Below, piece by piece: positions 55,006-63,936 of a stretch of 64,000 bases of DNA (the stretch's first letter is position 1; each line of letters opens with the position of its first letter). The translations under genes and the position numbers were made by a program. Under the pieces are notes generated by a model that made no database searches, was not told the origin of the DNA, and worked only from the letters and a program-made list of their open reading frames with translations. The stretch is from Alteribacillus bidgolensis (lineage in GTDB: Bacteria; Bacillota; Bacilli; Bacillales; Marinococcaceae): assembly GCF_002886255.1 (NCBI RefSeq), contig NZ_KZ614149.1, positions 2,356,001 to 2,420,000 of the forward strand. Direction: 5' to 3'.

Positions 55006-55480
55006 TAAAATTTCAAACTATTTGCACACTTTTATGTGCTAAAAATAATATTACTCCGTAATGAGGTACGGCACCTGAATGTTGTTGTGGTGCTGGGTTT
55101 CAGAGCGGTTTTTTTATTGACAAAATGGTCTATCTTTTCTTAGGTAATCGTTCAGACAGTTTCCTTATTCCAGGCCTATGAATCCTTTCTTGGTTACCAT
55201 TCTTCTCAACAACATTTTCGGGCTCGTACAATCCATAGCAAATTTATGCAGATTGCCTAAATATAAAAATAATGGAGCTGTCCCATACATCAGATTCAGG
55301 CATTCGCAACTGGAATAGATTCGCTTTTTGCGGACGGCGGTGCAGCCCCCTCGTGAGCATAAACCGCTCACTGCAGGGGATTTACACTACCCTCTTTCCC
55401 GCAAGAGTCTCGCATATTCCAGCTGCTGGATGACCATCATACCCTTAACTAACTTTTGAGACATCTCCATTGTTTTTACT
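55006..55480. other. 475-bp intergenic region upstream of the cold-shock gene
   Basis: No gene with a ribosome site is visible. A GC-rich hairpin (GTGAGC / GCTCAC, 55353-55358 and 55366-55371, enclosed by CCCC / GGGG) lies near 55346-55379. A 68-codon minus-strand open frame (55165-55371) has no Shine-Dalgarno and no recognised domain. It could be a remnant of a mobile element. Confidence 0.35.
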
Positions 55481-56908
55481 TTAAACGCCCATAGAAATAT
55501 ATTTTGTTTCAAGAAATGGTTCAATTCCTTCACTGCCGCCTTCTCGCCCGATACCGCTTTGCTTCCAGCCTCCAAACGGTGCTTGAGGGGCAGATGGGAC
55601 GCCGTCATTCCAGCCGACAATACCATATTCCAGTCCTTCCGCTACTTTCATTCCGCGGCTCAAGTTTTCTGTGAAGAAGTAAGACGCTAGACCATACGGA
55701 GAAGAATTCGCAAGACGTACGCCTTCTTCGTCACTAGAAATTTTCTGTACTGGTGCAACCGGACCGAACGTTTCTTCTTCCATAATCACCATTTCATGTG
55801 TGATGTTTTTCAGCACTGTTGGTTTATAGAAGTAAGCACCGTTTTCTTCAAAGCCTTCCCCGCCGCAGACAAGCTCAGCTCCTTTGTCGAGCGCATCTTT
55901 TACGTGACGGTCCACTTTTTCATAGCCGCCCTGGTTAATAAGCGGCCCGATATCGACGCTGTCTTCAAAGCCATCACCGACATTCAGTTGTTCTGCTTCT
56001 GTCTTAAATTTCTCGATGAATTCGTCATAAATGCCTTCCTGTACATATATACGGTTGCCGCATACGCACGTTTGCCCGGCATTTCGGAACTTCGAAGCGA
56101 TCGAACCTTGAACAGCTTTATCTACGTCCGCGTCATCTAATACGATAACTGGGGCATGTCCGCCTAATTCAAGGGACAGCTTTTTAATTTGTTCGGAACC
56201 TTGTTTCATTAATAAGCGGCCAACTTCCGTGGACCCTGTGAAGGTAATTTTCCGAACCGCTTCATTTTCCATCAACTCTCCGCCGATTTCAGAAGCTTCC
56301 TGCCCGGATACTAAGTTGAATACCCCTTTCGGAAGACCTGCTTCTTCACAGATTTCTGCAAATTTGACTGCCGAAAACGGGGTGTCTTCTCCCGGCTTTA
56401 ATACGACCGTACATCCAGAAGCAAGAGCCGGTGCTACTTTTCGGGTTATCATGGCTTGCGGAAAGTTCCACGGAGTGATCGCGCCAACAACACCAACAGG
56501 CTGCTGAATCACCATCATCCGTTTTTCCGCAGAGCTGGCTGGAACTGTTTTTCCATAGACACGTTTTCCTTCTTCTGCGAACCATTCCAGAAACGAAGCG
56601 GCATATTGTACTTCCCCTTTCGCCTCTTGAAGCGGTTTCCCCATTTCTTCGGTAATTAATTCACCGAGCTCATCTTTTTTCTCCATCATTAAACGATACA
56701 TTTCTTTTAAATAACCTGCGCGTTCCTGAGCAGTCAATGCTGACCAGCTTTTAAAGGCGTCTTCTGCTGCTTCGACTGCCTCTTTCGTCTCTTTTTTCCC
56801 ACCGTCAGCGGCCGTTCCTATTTTTTCCCCATTTGCAGGGTTAATGACAGGAAAGGTACCTTTTTCTGCTGTTTTCCATTCTCCATTTATATACAATCTA
56901 GTGTCCAT
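55481..56908 (-). CDS. gabD: NAD(P)-dependent succinate-semialdehyde-type aldehyde dehydrogenase
   Basis: 475-residue ALDH superfamily enzyme. Catalytic Cys281 (AGQTCVCGNR) and general base Glu247 (LELGGHAP), NAD-binding TPWNFPQAM and the FTGSTEVGR loop are present. The ending APFGGWKQSGIGREGG is typical of the GabD branch, which oxidises succinate semialdehyde to succinate, but substrate range in this branch is broad. AAGGAGA precedes the ATG. It is monocistronic, without gabT or gabR nearby. Confidence 0.88.
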   Translation of the reverse strand: MDTRLYINGEWKTAEKGTFPVINPANGEKIGTAADGGKKETKEAVEAAEDAFKSWSALTAQERAGYLKEMYRLMMEKKDELGELITEEMGKPLQEAKGEVQYAASFLEWFAEEGKRVYGKTVPASSAEKRMMVIQQPVGVVGAITPWNFPQAMITRKVAPALASGCTVVLKPGEDTPFSAVKFAEICEEAGLPKGVFNLVSGQEASEIGGELMENEAVRKITFTGSTEVGRLLMKQGSEQIKKLSLELGGHAPVIVLDDADVDKAVQGSIASKFRNAGQTCVCGNRIYVQEGIYDEFIEKFKTEAEQLNVGDGFEDSVDIGPLINQGGYEKVDRHVKDALDKGAELVCGGEGFEENGAYFYKPTVLKNITHEMVIMEEETFGPVAPVQKISSDEEGVRLANSSPYGLASYFFTENLSRGMKVAEGLEYGIVGWNDGVPSAPQAPFGGWKQSGIGREGGSEGIEPFLETKYISMGV

Positions 56909-56934
56909 ATTGCTATCTCTCCTTTTTTATACGA

Positions 56935-57207
56935 TTAGAAAAATTCAGTTTGCCACCGATTCCTTATGGCGGAAGTCGTAGTTTTGCTTATACTTTGAGC
57001 CTTTAACAAAGTTAAATACTCCTAAAGTATAAGAAAGGCTAAAGCTTCAACGTGCAGGACGAACTTCCACATGACGTGGTAACTTCTACTTTGCACTCTC
57101 GTCGTCAAAAACGCTACGTCCTGTGCGTTGACGTGTGCGTTTTTAGTGGAAGTTCCTTTACCCAGGAAGTTTCCTTTATTCATAGCGGTAAGCCAAGTTT
57201 TTCTAAA
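56935..57207 (+). repeat. Dispersed repeat copy F with inverted second end (MITE-like)
   Basis: 56935-57033 is a diverged full copy of the repeat family. The last 22 bp (57186-57207) are the inverted first end (CGGTAAGCCAAGTTTTTCTAA). Between them lies a ~150-bp core with ACGTCCTGTG and GACGTGTGCGTTTTTAG, blocks also present in the long repeat at 63503-63792. No clear target duplication is seen. The rest of 57208-57710 is AT-rich, apart from the hairpins at 57529-57605. Confidence 0.7.
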
Positions 57208-57528
57208 ACCTAGGTACACATTTTCATTTTCCTATACCCGAAATGCACGTTATGTATGCTTTAAATTTTTTTATTTATTACAGTAATTCAATGTTTGGCA
57301 CCTTTATCCCTACAAAAATTTAATTTTCTGTCTGCAAAAATTCAATTTCTGTAAACATATAGACCCCAAAATTAAATTTTCTACACTTTAAATTATTTCA
57401 GCTTTATGTACAATGAAAGTAGGACAAAAAAGAAATACATATTTGCTTCATTAACAACGTCCCAGTTCCTTCCTTATTACTTAATCCCCTATACTTCAAC
57501 AGCGTTCCAGCTCTCCGCTTTCCGCTGC

Positions 57529-57605
57529 TTGAACCGCCCGCTTCCTTAAAAAGCCGGTTCAAAAACTTTCAGGATCTGATCTTGTTTATCAGATCCTGCT
57601 TTCTT
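57529..57605 (+). terminator. Tandem hairpins ending in an intrinsic terminator with no gene in front
   Basis: Two perfect stems follow each other: TTGAACCG / CGGTTCAA (57529-57536, 57555-57562) and AGGATCTGAT / ATCAGATCCT (57571-57580, 57588-57597). The second is followed on the plus strand by GCTTTCTTATTG. There is no plus-strand coding gene upstream, so this may be the 3' end of a small RNA, or an orphan terminator. Confidence 0.5.
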
Positions 57606-57710
57606 ATTGTTTCTGCTCATTTCCCGTATATCCTTTTCCCTGCTCTACCCAAGCTACCATACATGTGATACTATTTTAATGATAGCCTTCACACAGAGGA
57701 GGATGAACCC

Positions 57711-58772
57711 ATGGCTCAAATCCGTAAGGGACTGCTTCTTATTATGCTGACTGTATTTACCTCAGCGTGTATGTCAGAAGCAGAAACGGATGAAAACGGC
57801 AACGTTACCGAACCTCCGGAACCAGAAGAACCGCCAGAGCAAGAAGAATCCATCGATTCTGCTGAAGTCCTCGATAATGCCATAGATAGTATGGAAGATT
57901 TAGAGAATTATGCGATAGATACAAATATGAATCAAGACATCCAGTTTAATAAAGAAGGATACTTAAAAAATAAATATCGTTCCCACACCATTGTTAACCT
58001 TGACCCTATAGGCTACCATGAATCCTCTACGATTAAAACAACCGAAGAAAATGGTGAAAGTGACACGTCAACCGATGTTGTCGCATTAGAACGTTTTTTT
58101 ACAGAGGAAGGATATTATATTTTTGATTCAAATGACGGGCGTTGGGTAAAATTCCCTGATGAATTCACCGAAGACATTCAATCCTATGATGAATCCTTTG
58201 AAAAACCCGCCCACACCCTTGAATTAATAGAAGCGTATACGGATGAAATTCATATTAGCGAAGGTGATCAGCATTATAGACTCACTTTTTCCGGAGAAAA
58301 TGAGCAGCTTCAGCAGATTGCTTTGGAAATGATGCGAATGGTCAATACCGACTTTTCCGAAATGATGGAAGATATGATGTATATGACTGAAATGGAAGAT
58401 CTTGAGTTTGAATTGTTGATCGACAAGGAAACATATTATGCTAAAACACTGCGAATGGATATGAATATGAATATGAACAGTGAAGAAGGAAAGTCTTATA
58501 ACTCTACTCATACTGTTGTCGCAAGGTATAGTGAGTTTAATGAAGCAAAAGAAGTCTCCATTCCGGACGATGTTCTTGATAATGCGGAAGAAATGGAGCT
58601 TGAAGAATTCAGCGGTTTTAATGAAATGGAAGAATTTGATACAATCGAAGGCATAAAAATTGAAGAATTTTATGAGGACGAAGATGAGGAAAATGAAGAG
58701 GAAGACGGGGAAGAAATTGAAATTGATTTAAACGAATTTCTTAGTAATGAGGACGCCGAGGACGAATCATAA
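57711..58772 (+). CDS. Acidic DUF6612-like lipoprotein
   Basis: 353-residue lipoprotein on the plus strand. Signal peptide with lipobox FTSAC (Cys20), then a Pro/Glu-rich linker, then a beta-rich domain of about 220 residues (LENYAIDTNMN, YLKNKYRSH, YYIFDSNDGRWVKF) like LppX/DUF6612 proteins, then an extremely acidic tail of more than 50 residues (DEDEENEEEDGEEIEID). It is anchored outside the membrane. The function is not known; related proteins may carry lipids. GAGGAGG precedes the ATG. It is monocistronic. Confidence 0.75.
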   Translation: MAQIRKGLLLIMLTVFTSACMSEAETDENGNVTEPPEPEEPPEQEESIDSAEVLDNAIDSMEDLENYAIDTNMNQDIQFNKEGYLKNKYRSHTIVNLDPIGYHESSTIKTTEENGESDTSTDVVALERFFTEEGYYIFDSNDGRWVKFPDEFTEDIQSYDESFEKPAHTLELIEAYTDEIHISEGDQHYRLTFSGENEQLQQIALEMMRMVNTDFSEMMEDMMYMTEMEDLEFELLIDKETYYAKTLRMDMNMNMNSEEGKSYNSTHTVVARYSEFNEAKEVSIPDDVLDNAEEMELEEFSGFNEMEEFDTIEGIKIEEFYEDEDEENEEEDGEEIEIDLNEFLSNEDAEDES

Positions 58773-58807
58773 GGGAAAGCTAGAAATCTAAGAAAATACC
58801 ACTAACT

Positions 58808-58906
58808 ATTAGAAAAACTGGCTTACAGCCAAATCCCAATGGCGGAAGTCGTAGGTTTACTTATAGTTAGATCCTTCAATCATAAACTCTCCTAAATTAT
58901 TGGAAA
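58808..58906 (+). repeat. Dispersed intergenic repeat, copy G
   Basis: Opens TTAGAAAAACTGGCTTACAGCCA; the stem is changed to TGGCT / AGCCA but still pairs. GGCGGAAGTCGTAG is conserved. It ends against the terminator at 58908-58940. Confidence 0.82.
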
Positions 58907-58907
58907 A

Positions 58908-58940
58908 ATGGAGCTTGGGATAATCCCGGCTCTTTTTTCG
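58908..58940. terminator. Bidirectional terminator after the lipoprotein gene
   Basis: GAGCTTGGGAT and ATCCCGGCTC pair (58911-58932), with TTTTTT on the plus side and ATTTTTCC on the minus side. It serves two convergent genes. Confidence 0.8.
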
Positions 58941-58977
58941 TTTTATCAAAGAAATAAGGCACATTAAATGGTTGTTA

Positions 58978-59373
58978 TTATTGCCGGTCCTGCCTTTCTG
59001 ATTCACCTCCCACACTTTGCACTAGCAGCTTCCACCGCTGAAACGCAGGCATTAGATCAGAAGCCACAAAACGAAGACGTTCATTAGAAGTGTCACATGA
59101 TGATATGGATTTGGCATTCTTCACCTTTTCGTGAAAATGCTGCATTTCCTCTGCCATTTCTACTTTTTCAGCAAACAAATAGCGCATCGTTATATTATCC
59201 GAAGAAAAAGGAGCAAATCCTTCCATCATTTGCACGAGCAGCCGATCACCATTTTCGACATGCTCTTCCCGGTAAAAATACGCCACAGAAGAAAGGCCTT
59301 CTTCAACTGTATGTAACCATTCTTTGTATCTCTCTAAAAAAACACGTTCCGCTTCGCGTAAGCGCTGAGACAT
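58978..59373 (-). CDS. Hypothetical protein near the flagellar chaperone genes
   Basis: I do not recognise the family. ATG 59373 has AAAGGAG eight bases upstream and gives 131 residues starting MSQRLREAERVFLERYKEWL; the frame opens at 59490, but the extra residues are proline- and lysine-rich and unlikely to be coding. It is mainly helical and soluble, with acidic and basic residues evenly mixed. Its nearness to fliT and fliS might suggest a flagellar link, but about 950 bp and a decayed locus separate them. Confidence 0.65.
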   Translation of the reverse strand: MSQRLREAERVFLERYKEWLHTVEEGLSSVAYFYREEHVENGDRLLVQMMEGFAPFSSDNITMRYLFAEKVEMAEEMQHFHEKVKNAKSISSCDTSNERLRFVASDLMPAFQRWKLLVQSVGGESERQDRQ

Positions 59374-59525
59374 CGTAACTTCTCCTTTCATCACAATGGC
59401 AGGTGGTTTGATCTTAGCATGTTTGTGCTTTTTTTGTATAGAAGCTGGACAAGGTCTTTTTGGAGGGTCTGGCACGGGGGCATGAGGCATGCTGTGTTCT
59501 TTTTTTTATGAGCTGTTTGTATGAT

Positions 59526-60257
59526 TTATGATCGTATTGGTTCGGGTTTATGGTCGACTTTGTCTTGGATTTGCATATCTTTTTGATTATTGTGTGTTGA
59601 TTGGAGATAGTTTTGCTCCAATTCCAGTTTTACTGCTGTTTCATTATGGAGGGCTTGGCCCTCGATTGGATGGCGCTGCTTTCTTTGATTTTTGAGCAGC
59701 TGCTCCCTATTTATAGCCACTTTGTCCTGAGCTTTGCTGATCTTCTCGGTTTATGTGCTCTCGTTTAAGTTGGATTTGCTCCAGTCCGACTTTTATCACT
59801 TACTCCATTATCGACGTTGACCCCAAGGCTGTTTTCTATGATTTATGAGCAGCTTCTCTCTACTTATGATCCACTTTGCCTGAGATTTGCTGACCTTTCC
59901 GGTTTATGTGCTCTCATTTAAGATGGATTTTCTCCTGCTTTACTTTTAGCGCTGCTTCCTTTAGCGGATTGACTCTGACCCTCATACTTGATTACTTTCT
60001 GAACTCCTCCCATTTATAATTTGCGCTTCTTTTTGCTATGGATTCATTCTTCGTCTATTTTTTATAGGGAACTGACATCAAACATAGAACGAGCGATTTT
60101 CTTGCTTTATGAGCAACTTCTTCAAATAAATGCTCCACTTACTTTGAATATGCTTCCCTTTCCGATTTTTGTGATCCATTTTGAGCGTTAATTGTTCCAG
60201 CCCTGCCTTTACCGCTCTCTTTGTCAGGACAGGTATTATGATCATCATCTTTTTCAT
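59526..60257 (-). pseudogene. Decayed tandem-repeat protein gene
   Basis: Four diverged minus-strand units lie at about 59585, 59747, 59900 and 60163 (measured at the CGGTTTATGTGCTC-like block), spaced 162, 153 and 263 bp. Each encodes a version of GLEQIQLK-EHINRKGQQI-KVDHK, but in different frames with stops, so no full protein can be made. ATG 60257 with AAAGGAAG upstream begins the first unit (MKKMMIIIPVLTKRAVKAGL). A 64-codon frame at 59526-59720 covers the last unit. The product is unknown; the charged helical repeat suggests a coiled structure. Confidence 0.5.
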
Positions 60258-60283
60258 GTAACCATTCACTTCCTTTATTGAGC

Positions 60284-60316
60284 CAACAAAAAAGCAGCCT
60301 AGTTTAAGGCTGCTTT
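60284..60316 (-). terminator. Terminator of fliD-fliS-fliT
   Basis: AAAGCAGCCT / AGGCTGCTTT (60291-60300 and 60307-60316) is a perfect stem followed on the minus strand by TTTTTTGTTGG, just past the fliT stop codon. Confidence 0.88.
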
Positions 60317-60319
60317 GAT

Positions 60320-60682
60320 TCAATTCTTTTTATCAAAAAACACACCGTCTACGGTAGGGCCGTTGTATGGTCTTTCATAGAGCTTGCTGGATTCCTTCTT
60401 TTTCTTTAATTGCTGCATATCTAAGCGCATTGCTCCTTTGGATGCTTCCATCTTCTGCTGGATGTCTGCATTCATCTTAACCATGGCACGGCCTAGTTTT
60501 TGTTCGGCCTCATTAAAGTCTGTTTTCTGCGTCATTTCATCCAAAAGCTTCGCGCGCTTTTGCAAATAGTTTTCCAGTTCTTCTACGTAACGATCACGGT
60601 CGTCGAGTTCTGTGGGGAGGTCATTGGAAACATGTTCGTGCAAGGCCTTGGTTACAAGAAAAAGTTCTTTGACCAAAGCCAT
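60320..60682 (-). CDS. fliT: Flagellar chaperone FliT-like protein
   Basis: About 120 residues, helical, assigned mostly from position after fliS and before the operon terminator, and from size. FliT is the chaperone of the cap protein FliD. ATG 60706 overlaps the Shine-Dalgarno GGAAGGAG; ATG 60682, beginning MALVKELFLVTKALHEHV, is a better start just after the fliS stop codon. The frame is intact although its client, fliD, is broken. Confidence 0.7.
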   Translation of the reverse strand: MALVKELFLVTKALHEHVSNDLPTELDDRDRYVEELENYLQKRAKLLDEMTQKTDFNEAEQKLGRAMVKMNADIQQKMEASKGAMRLDMQQLKKKKESSKLYERPYNGPTVDGVFFDKKN

Positions 60683-60683
60683 G

Positions 60684-61241
60684 TTATGCTTGATCTCCTT
60701 CCCCAAAGCGCTGCTGCCGATCTAATTTTATCGTTTCTTTCCACGTATCACGAAACTCCTTAACCAACCCGCGTGCTTCCGTAAGCGCCTCTTTATCATT
60801 ATTAATATTAGCGTCCACTAATCGGCGGTGGATAAAATCGTACAACCGAAACATATTTTGTCCGATTTCGGAATCAGTCTTTAACGTTACCATTAATTCA
60901 CGGATAATGTCCTGCGCTCGGATAATAAATTTATTTTTGCTTTCCATATCTTTTGCATCCATTGATTTGCCAGCTTTATCGATAAATTTAAGGCATCCGT
61001 TATAAAGTAAGAGAGTCAAATCACCACGCGAAACGGTTTGAATAGCATTTTGTTGATAGGCATTGGTCGATGCCGGTTTGGTGTTTTGCGTTTGCAAACC
61101 TGAGCTGGCAGGAGCTGCTGTGCCTTCAGCGCTAACTGACGGCGTATACGTCTGTTCTTTATTGGCTGAAGCTGTTTTTTTATAGGCTTCGGCTTGTTTC
61201 ATATTTTTTTGATAAACAGCTTGCGCATTTTGAAATGCCAT
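60684..61241 (-). CDS. fliS: Flagellin chaperone FliS with N-terminal insertion
   Basis: FliS keeps flagellin unfolded until export. The core is clear from residue 61 on: NAYQQNAIQTVSRGDLTLLL, then YNGCLKFIDKA. Normal FliS is about 130 residues and starts directly with this motif. Here 185 residues begin MAFQNAQAVYQKNMKQ, an echo of the motif, followed by about 45 Ala/Thr/Ser-rich residues. The frame is intact. It lies 42 bp downstream of the fliD remnant. Confidence 0.9.
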   Translation of the reverse strand: MAFQNAQAVYQKNMKQAEAYKKTASANKEQTYTPSVSAEGTAAPASSGLQTQNTKPASTNAYQQNAIQTVSRGDLTLLLYNGCLKFIDKAGKSMDAKDMESKNKFIIRAQDIIRELMVTLKTDSEIGQNMFRLYDFIHRRLVDANINNDKEALTEARGLVKEFRDTWKETIKLDRQQRFGEGDQA

Positions 61242-61283
61242 AAATATTCAATCCTCCTGTTAATCTGCATTCCATGTTACAGT

Positions 61284-63388
61284 TTAAAAACGACCTGCGC
61301 TTCCGAACACCTGTGTGTAAAAATAACTGGATTGTTCGTTTGCGCGTGCGATTGCTTGTTCCATAGCAGTAAATTGACACCAGTAGCGATCTTCTGTCTC
61401 GAAAAGGCGCCGTTCAAAATTAGTAATTTGGTCGTCGATGTTGTTTATATTTCTTCCGAGGGTAAATTGATGGTTTTGTATTTTGCCTTTTAACCCGCCC
61501 GCTCGTTCAGCCAATGATTCTATTGCACTGTAAAGCGTGCCGCAAAGTCTTCTAGCTATCCCCTGCTCCCACGAGTGTCCCCATCAGCTGCAAACAGTTC
61601 ATAGACACTTTCTGCATCGTTTTCAGTCGCTTCACGCAGCTTCGTTTCATCTATCTCCAGTCCCCCCGGAAAGCTGGAAATTGTGCGATCGTTTTTAATT
61701 AACCCGCTTTTTGTTTTTCTTCCCAGAGTTCAATTTCCCGGTTCGTCATTGCTTGTTTTTGTTCATCGGTAAGTGGCGGATAATCGCGGTGGCATTCTTC
61801 CCCTAATTTTTCGTTAATGGTATCCAGCATATCGTTTTATTCATCGACAAATCCTGTAATAGTATCATAAATAGAATCTGTGTCGACAGAGGAACGAATA
61901 GAAACCGTTCCTTCTGATGCTGTAAAGGTCCCTTCAAGGTCATGGTCATACCGTTTACGGTAAATGAATTACTCGTTCGCTCAGTTTCTAAACCATTTAG
62001 GGTAAACTTGTCATTTTGTCCGACTTGAAATCCAAGGTATGTAAAATTGCCGTTTTCATCGGTCTGACCGACTACTTTTCCATCTACGGTAATCGATTCA
62101 TTGGCTGGATTACACCTGTGGTATCCTTTAGTATTCCCTCTTCTAATGTCCAATTAAATTCCGTCTCGTCTCCATTCGGATCCGTAATAAGTAGATTTCC
62201 ATCTGCATTAGTGCCAGCGCTAGAATGAGTTATTCCTAAGGCACCGGTAAATAATGAACCTTCGAAAACCATCTCTTCTCCATCGGTATTAAAATTTCCG
62301 GCTTCTGTGCGGTTGAAAGAAAGTTTACCGGAAAAGTCATCGTAAAAAGCACTAACTTCAATCGAAGAGCGGTTAATGTCCTGCATGAGCTTGTCCATCT
62401 ATTGGCTGCTTTGAACAAAAAAACGATCTTTTATGGCTTCTCCCTGTTCGTCAAAGGTCGTCAAGCCGCCGCTCATATACTGCTGAGTGTACGTCACCTT
62501 AACCGGTCCTTCTGTTTCTGCACCTAATCGAATTTTTCCAGTTTCCGTGTCGACATAAGCCTGATCCGCTGTCAATTCCGCACCGGAATCCGTTATAATA
62601 TCGAGCGGATGGCCTCCATCTATAGTAATCGTCATTGCATTAGCGTCAATTGCTCCTTTTTTCAGTTGAAAGCTATCTTTCGCTTCCGAGGGCGTAAACG
62701 TTTCAGAAGCGTCTTTTGTAAAATATTGAACAGAAATGTCTGAATCAGCGGCGAGCGCTTCGAAAAATACAAAGTCGATTTTGTCATTTTCTGTAGAAAA
62801 ACTGACGTGTACTTTATTATCTTCTACAGGTGTGTCATCAGTTACTACGTCATACAGCTTGCCATTTACTTTGACCACCATATCTTCTGCAGCCGTATCC
62901 AGCAGATTTTCTTTTTCAATAGAAAATGTCTGCTGCCGTTCATCTAACGTGATCGTTTCCTTCTCCACTATCCCTGCTTTCCAGTTATCTGCGCCTTCCC
63001 ACTCTTGTGATGCCAGACTTTTCGAAGAATCAAAGTCAGAAGAGCCAATGCGGCTGCTGCTCGTTTGTGAAGCGGCTTGAGCAAGCTGCTTCACTTCTTA
63101 AATTTGGCAGGAAGCATTTCCAGCTGTGGAAGACGTCTCTGCTGTAATTCGGCTTTCATCAGTGGAGGAAGCAGAACGCGCTCCCATATTCGCCCGACGC
63201 ATGACCGTGTCAAAAATATTATTTCGAAACTCGTCAAACAAACGGTTTATGCTGCGGTATTCTTCCATTTGCCACTCTAATGTAAGACGTTTCTGCACCA
63301 TTTTATCCACGGGAACGCGCTCAGCCCTCACCAAATCTTTCACCATTTGATCAATATCCATACCAGACGCCATACCCGAAATCCTCAT
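61284..63388 (-). pseudogene. fliD: Broken flagellar cap gene fliD
   Basis: Pieces of FliD can be read in order: N-terminus MRISGMASGMDIDQMVKDLV (from 63388), an in-frame TAA at 63095-63097, the D2/D3 part, an in-frame TAG at 62399-62401 before MDKLMQDINRSS, a frameshift near 62110, another near 61940, further stops near 61840, and finally the C-terminal FTLGRNINNIDDQ...EDRYWCQFTAMEQAIARAN (61284-61514). At least three nonsense codons and three frameshifts rule out a single sequencing error. The protein that caps the flagellar filament cannot be made. Confidence 0.88.
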
Positions 63389-63502
63389 CGAATGTACGCC
63401 TCTTCCCTCTATATTTAATTGTCATTTTTTAATCAAGAAACTTCTTGTAGTTTATATCGGCTTATCAGCGGTTTTATTTAGAAAATAGTTGGAAGATAGA
63501 CA

Positions 63503-63792
63503 AGAAAAGCGAAGTGCCCTTGTCAGCCTCGACAGGTAAATGTTCTCCAGGCAATAAAGGCGCTCTTACTTCCACAGGATGTGGTGACTTCTGCGTTGCA
63601 CACAGGACGTGTGCGTTTTAGCAGAAGGTTCCTAAGGATGTTCGACTAAAAACGCCACGTCCTGTGACAACGTCGAACTGGCTTGCACAGGATGTGCTGA
63701 CTTTTGCGGTGCGAACACGATGTTCGCGATTTTAGCAAAAGTTCCTTAAACCGCCACGGGCCTCCGAGAGGCTGGGCGCTGAAGCTGAACAT
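63503..63792 (+). repeat. Long dispersed repeat, copy 2 (linked to repeat copy H)
   Basis: Begins AGAAAAGCGAAGTGCCC and ends GGGCGCTGAAGCTGAACAT. It shares with 13961-14147 the blocks GAACTGGCTTG, ACACGATGTTCGCGATTTTA and AGGCTGGGCGCTGAAG. About 100 bp longer in the middle, with the ACAGGACGTGTGCGTTTTAG and CCACGTCCTGTG blocks also found in copy F. 63389-63502 holds only the fliD upstream sequence. Confidence 0.75.
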
Positions 63793-63821
63793 GGAAAACG
63801 TCCAACTTTCTTTTCTAACTT

Positions 63822-63897
63822 CTAAGAAAAACTTGGCTTACCGCCAAGTCCAAATGGCGGGCTTATACTTTGATCCGTAAACATTTCTAAAATAAAA
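63822..63897 (+). repeat. Dispersed intergenic repeat, copy H
   Basis: First stem ACTTGGC / GCCAAGT intact; CTTTGATCC kept but the inner stem partner is deleted. It lies 29 bp after the long repeat and abuts the terminator at 63899-63934. Confidence 0.82.
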
Positions 63898-63898
63898 C

Positions 63899-63936
63899 AA
63901 AAAACTTCTCTCAAGTGAATTCACTCGAGAGAAGCG
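63899..63936 (-). terminator. Terminator of the gene beyond the window end
   Basis: CTTCTCTC / GAGAGAAG (63905-63912 and 63927-63934) encloses the palindrome AGTGAATTCACT, a near-perfect 30-bp hairpin, followed on the minus strand by TTTTTTG. The gene it serves lies past 64000. Confidence 0.85.

Noticed and set aside
55165..55371. 68-codon minus-strand frame upstream of the cold-shock gene
   Set aside because: No Shine-Dalgarno, no recognised domain, and its first part covers a GC-rich hairpin.
59526..60257. CRISPR array
   Set aside because: Units are ~150 bp and diverged, without short identical repeats and unique spacers. They read as decayed coding repeats.
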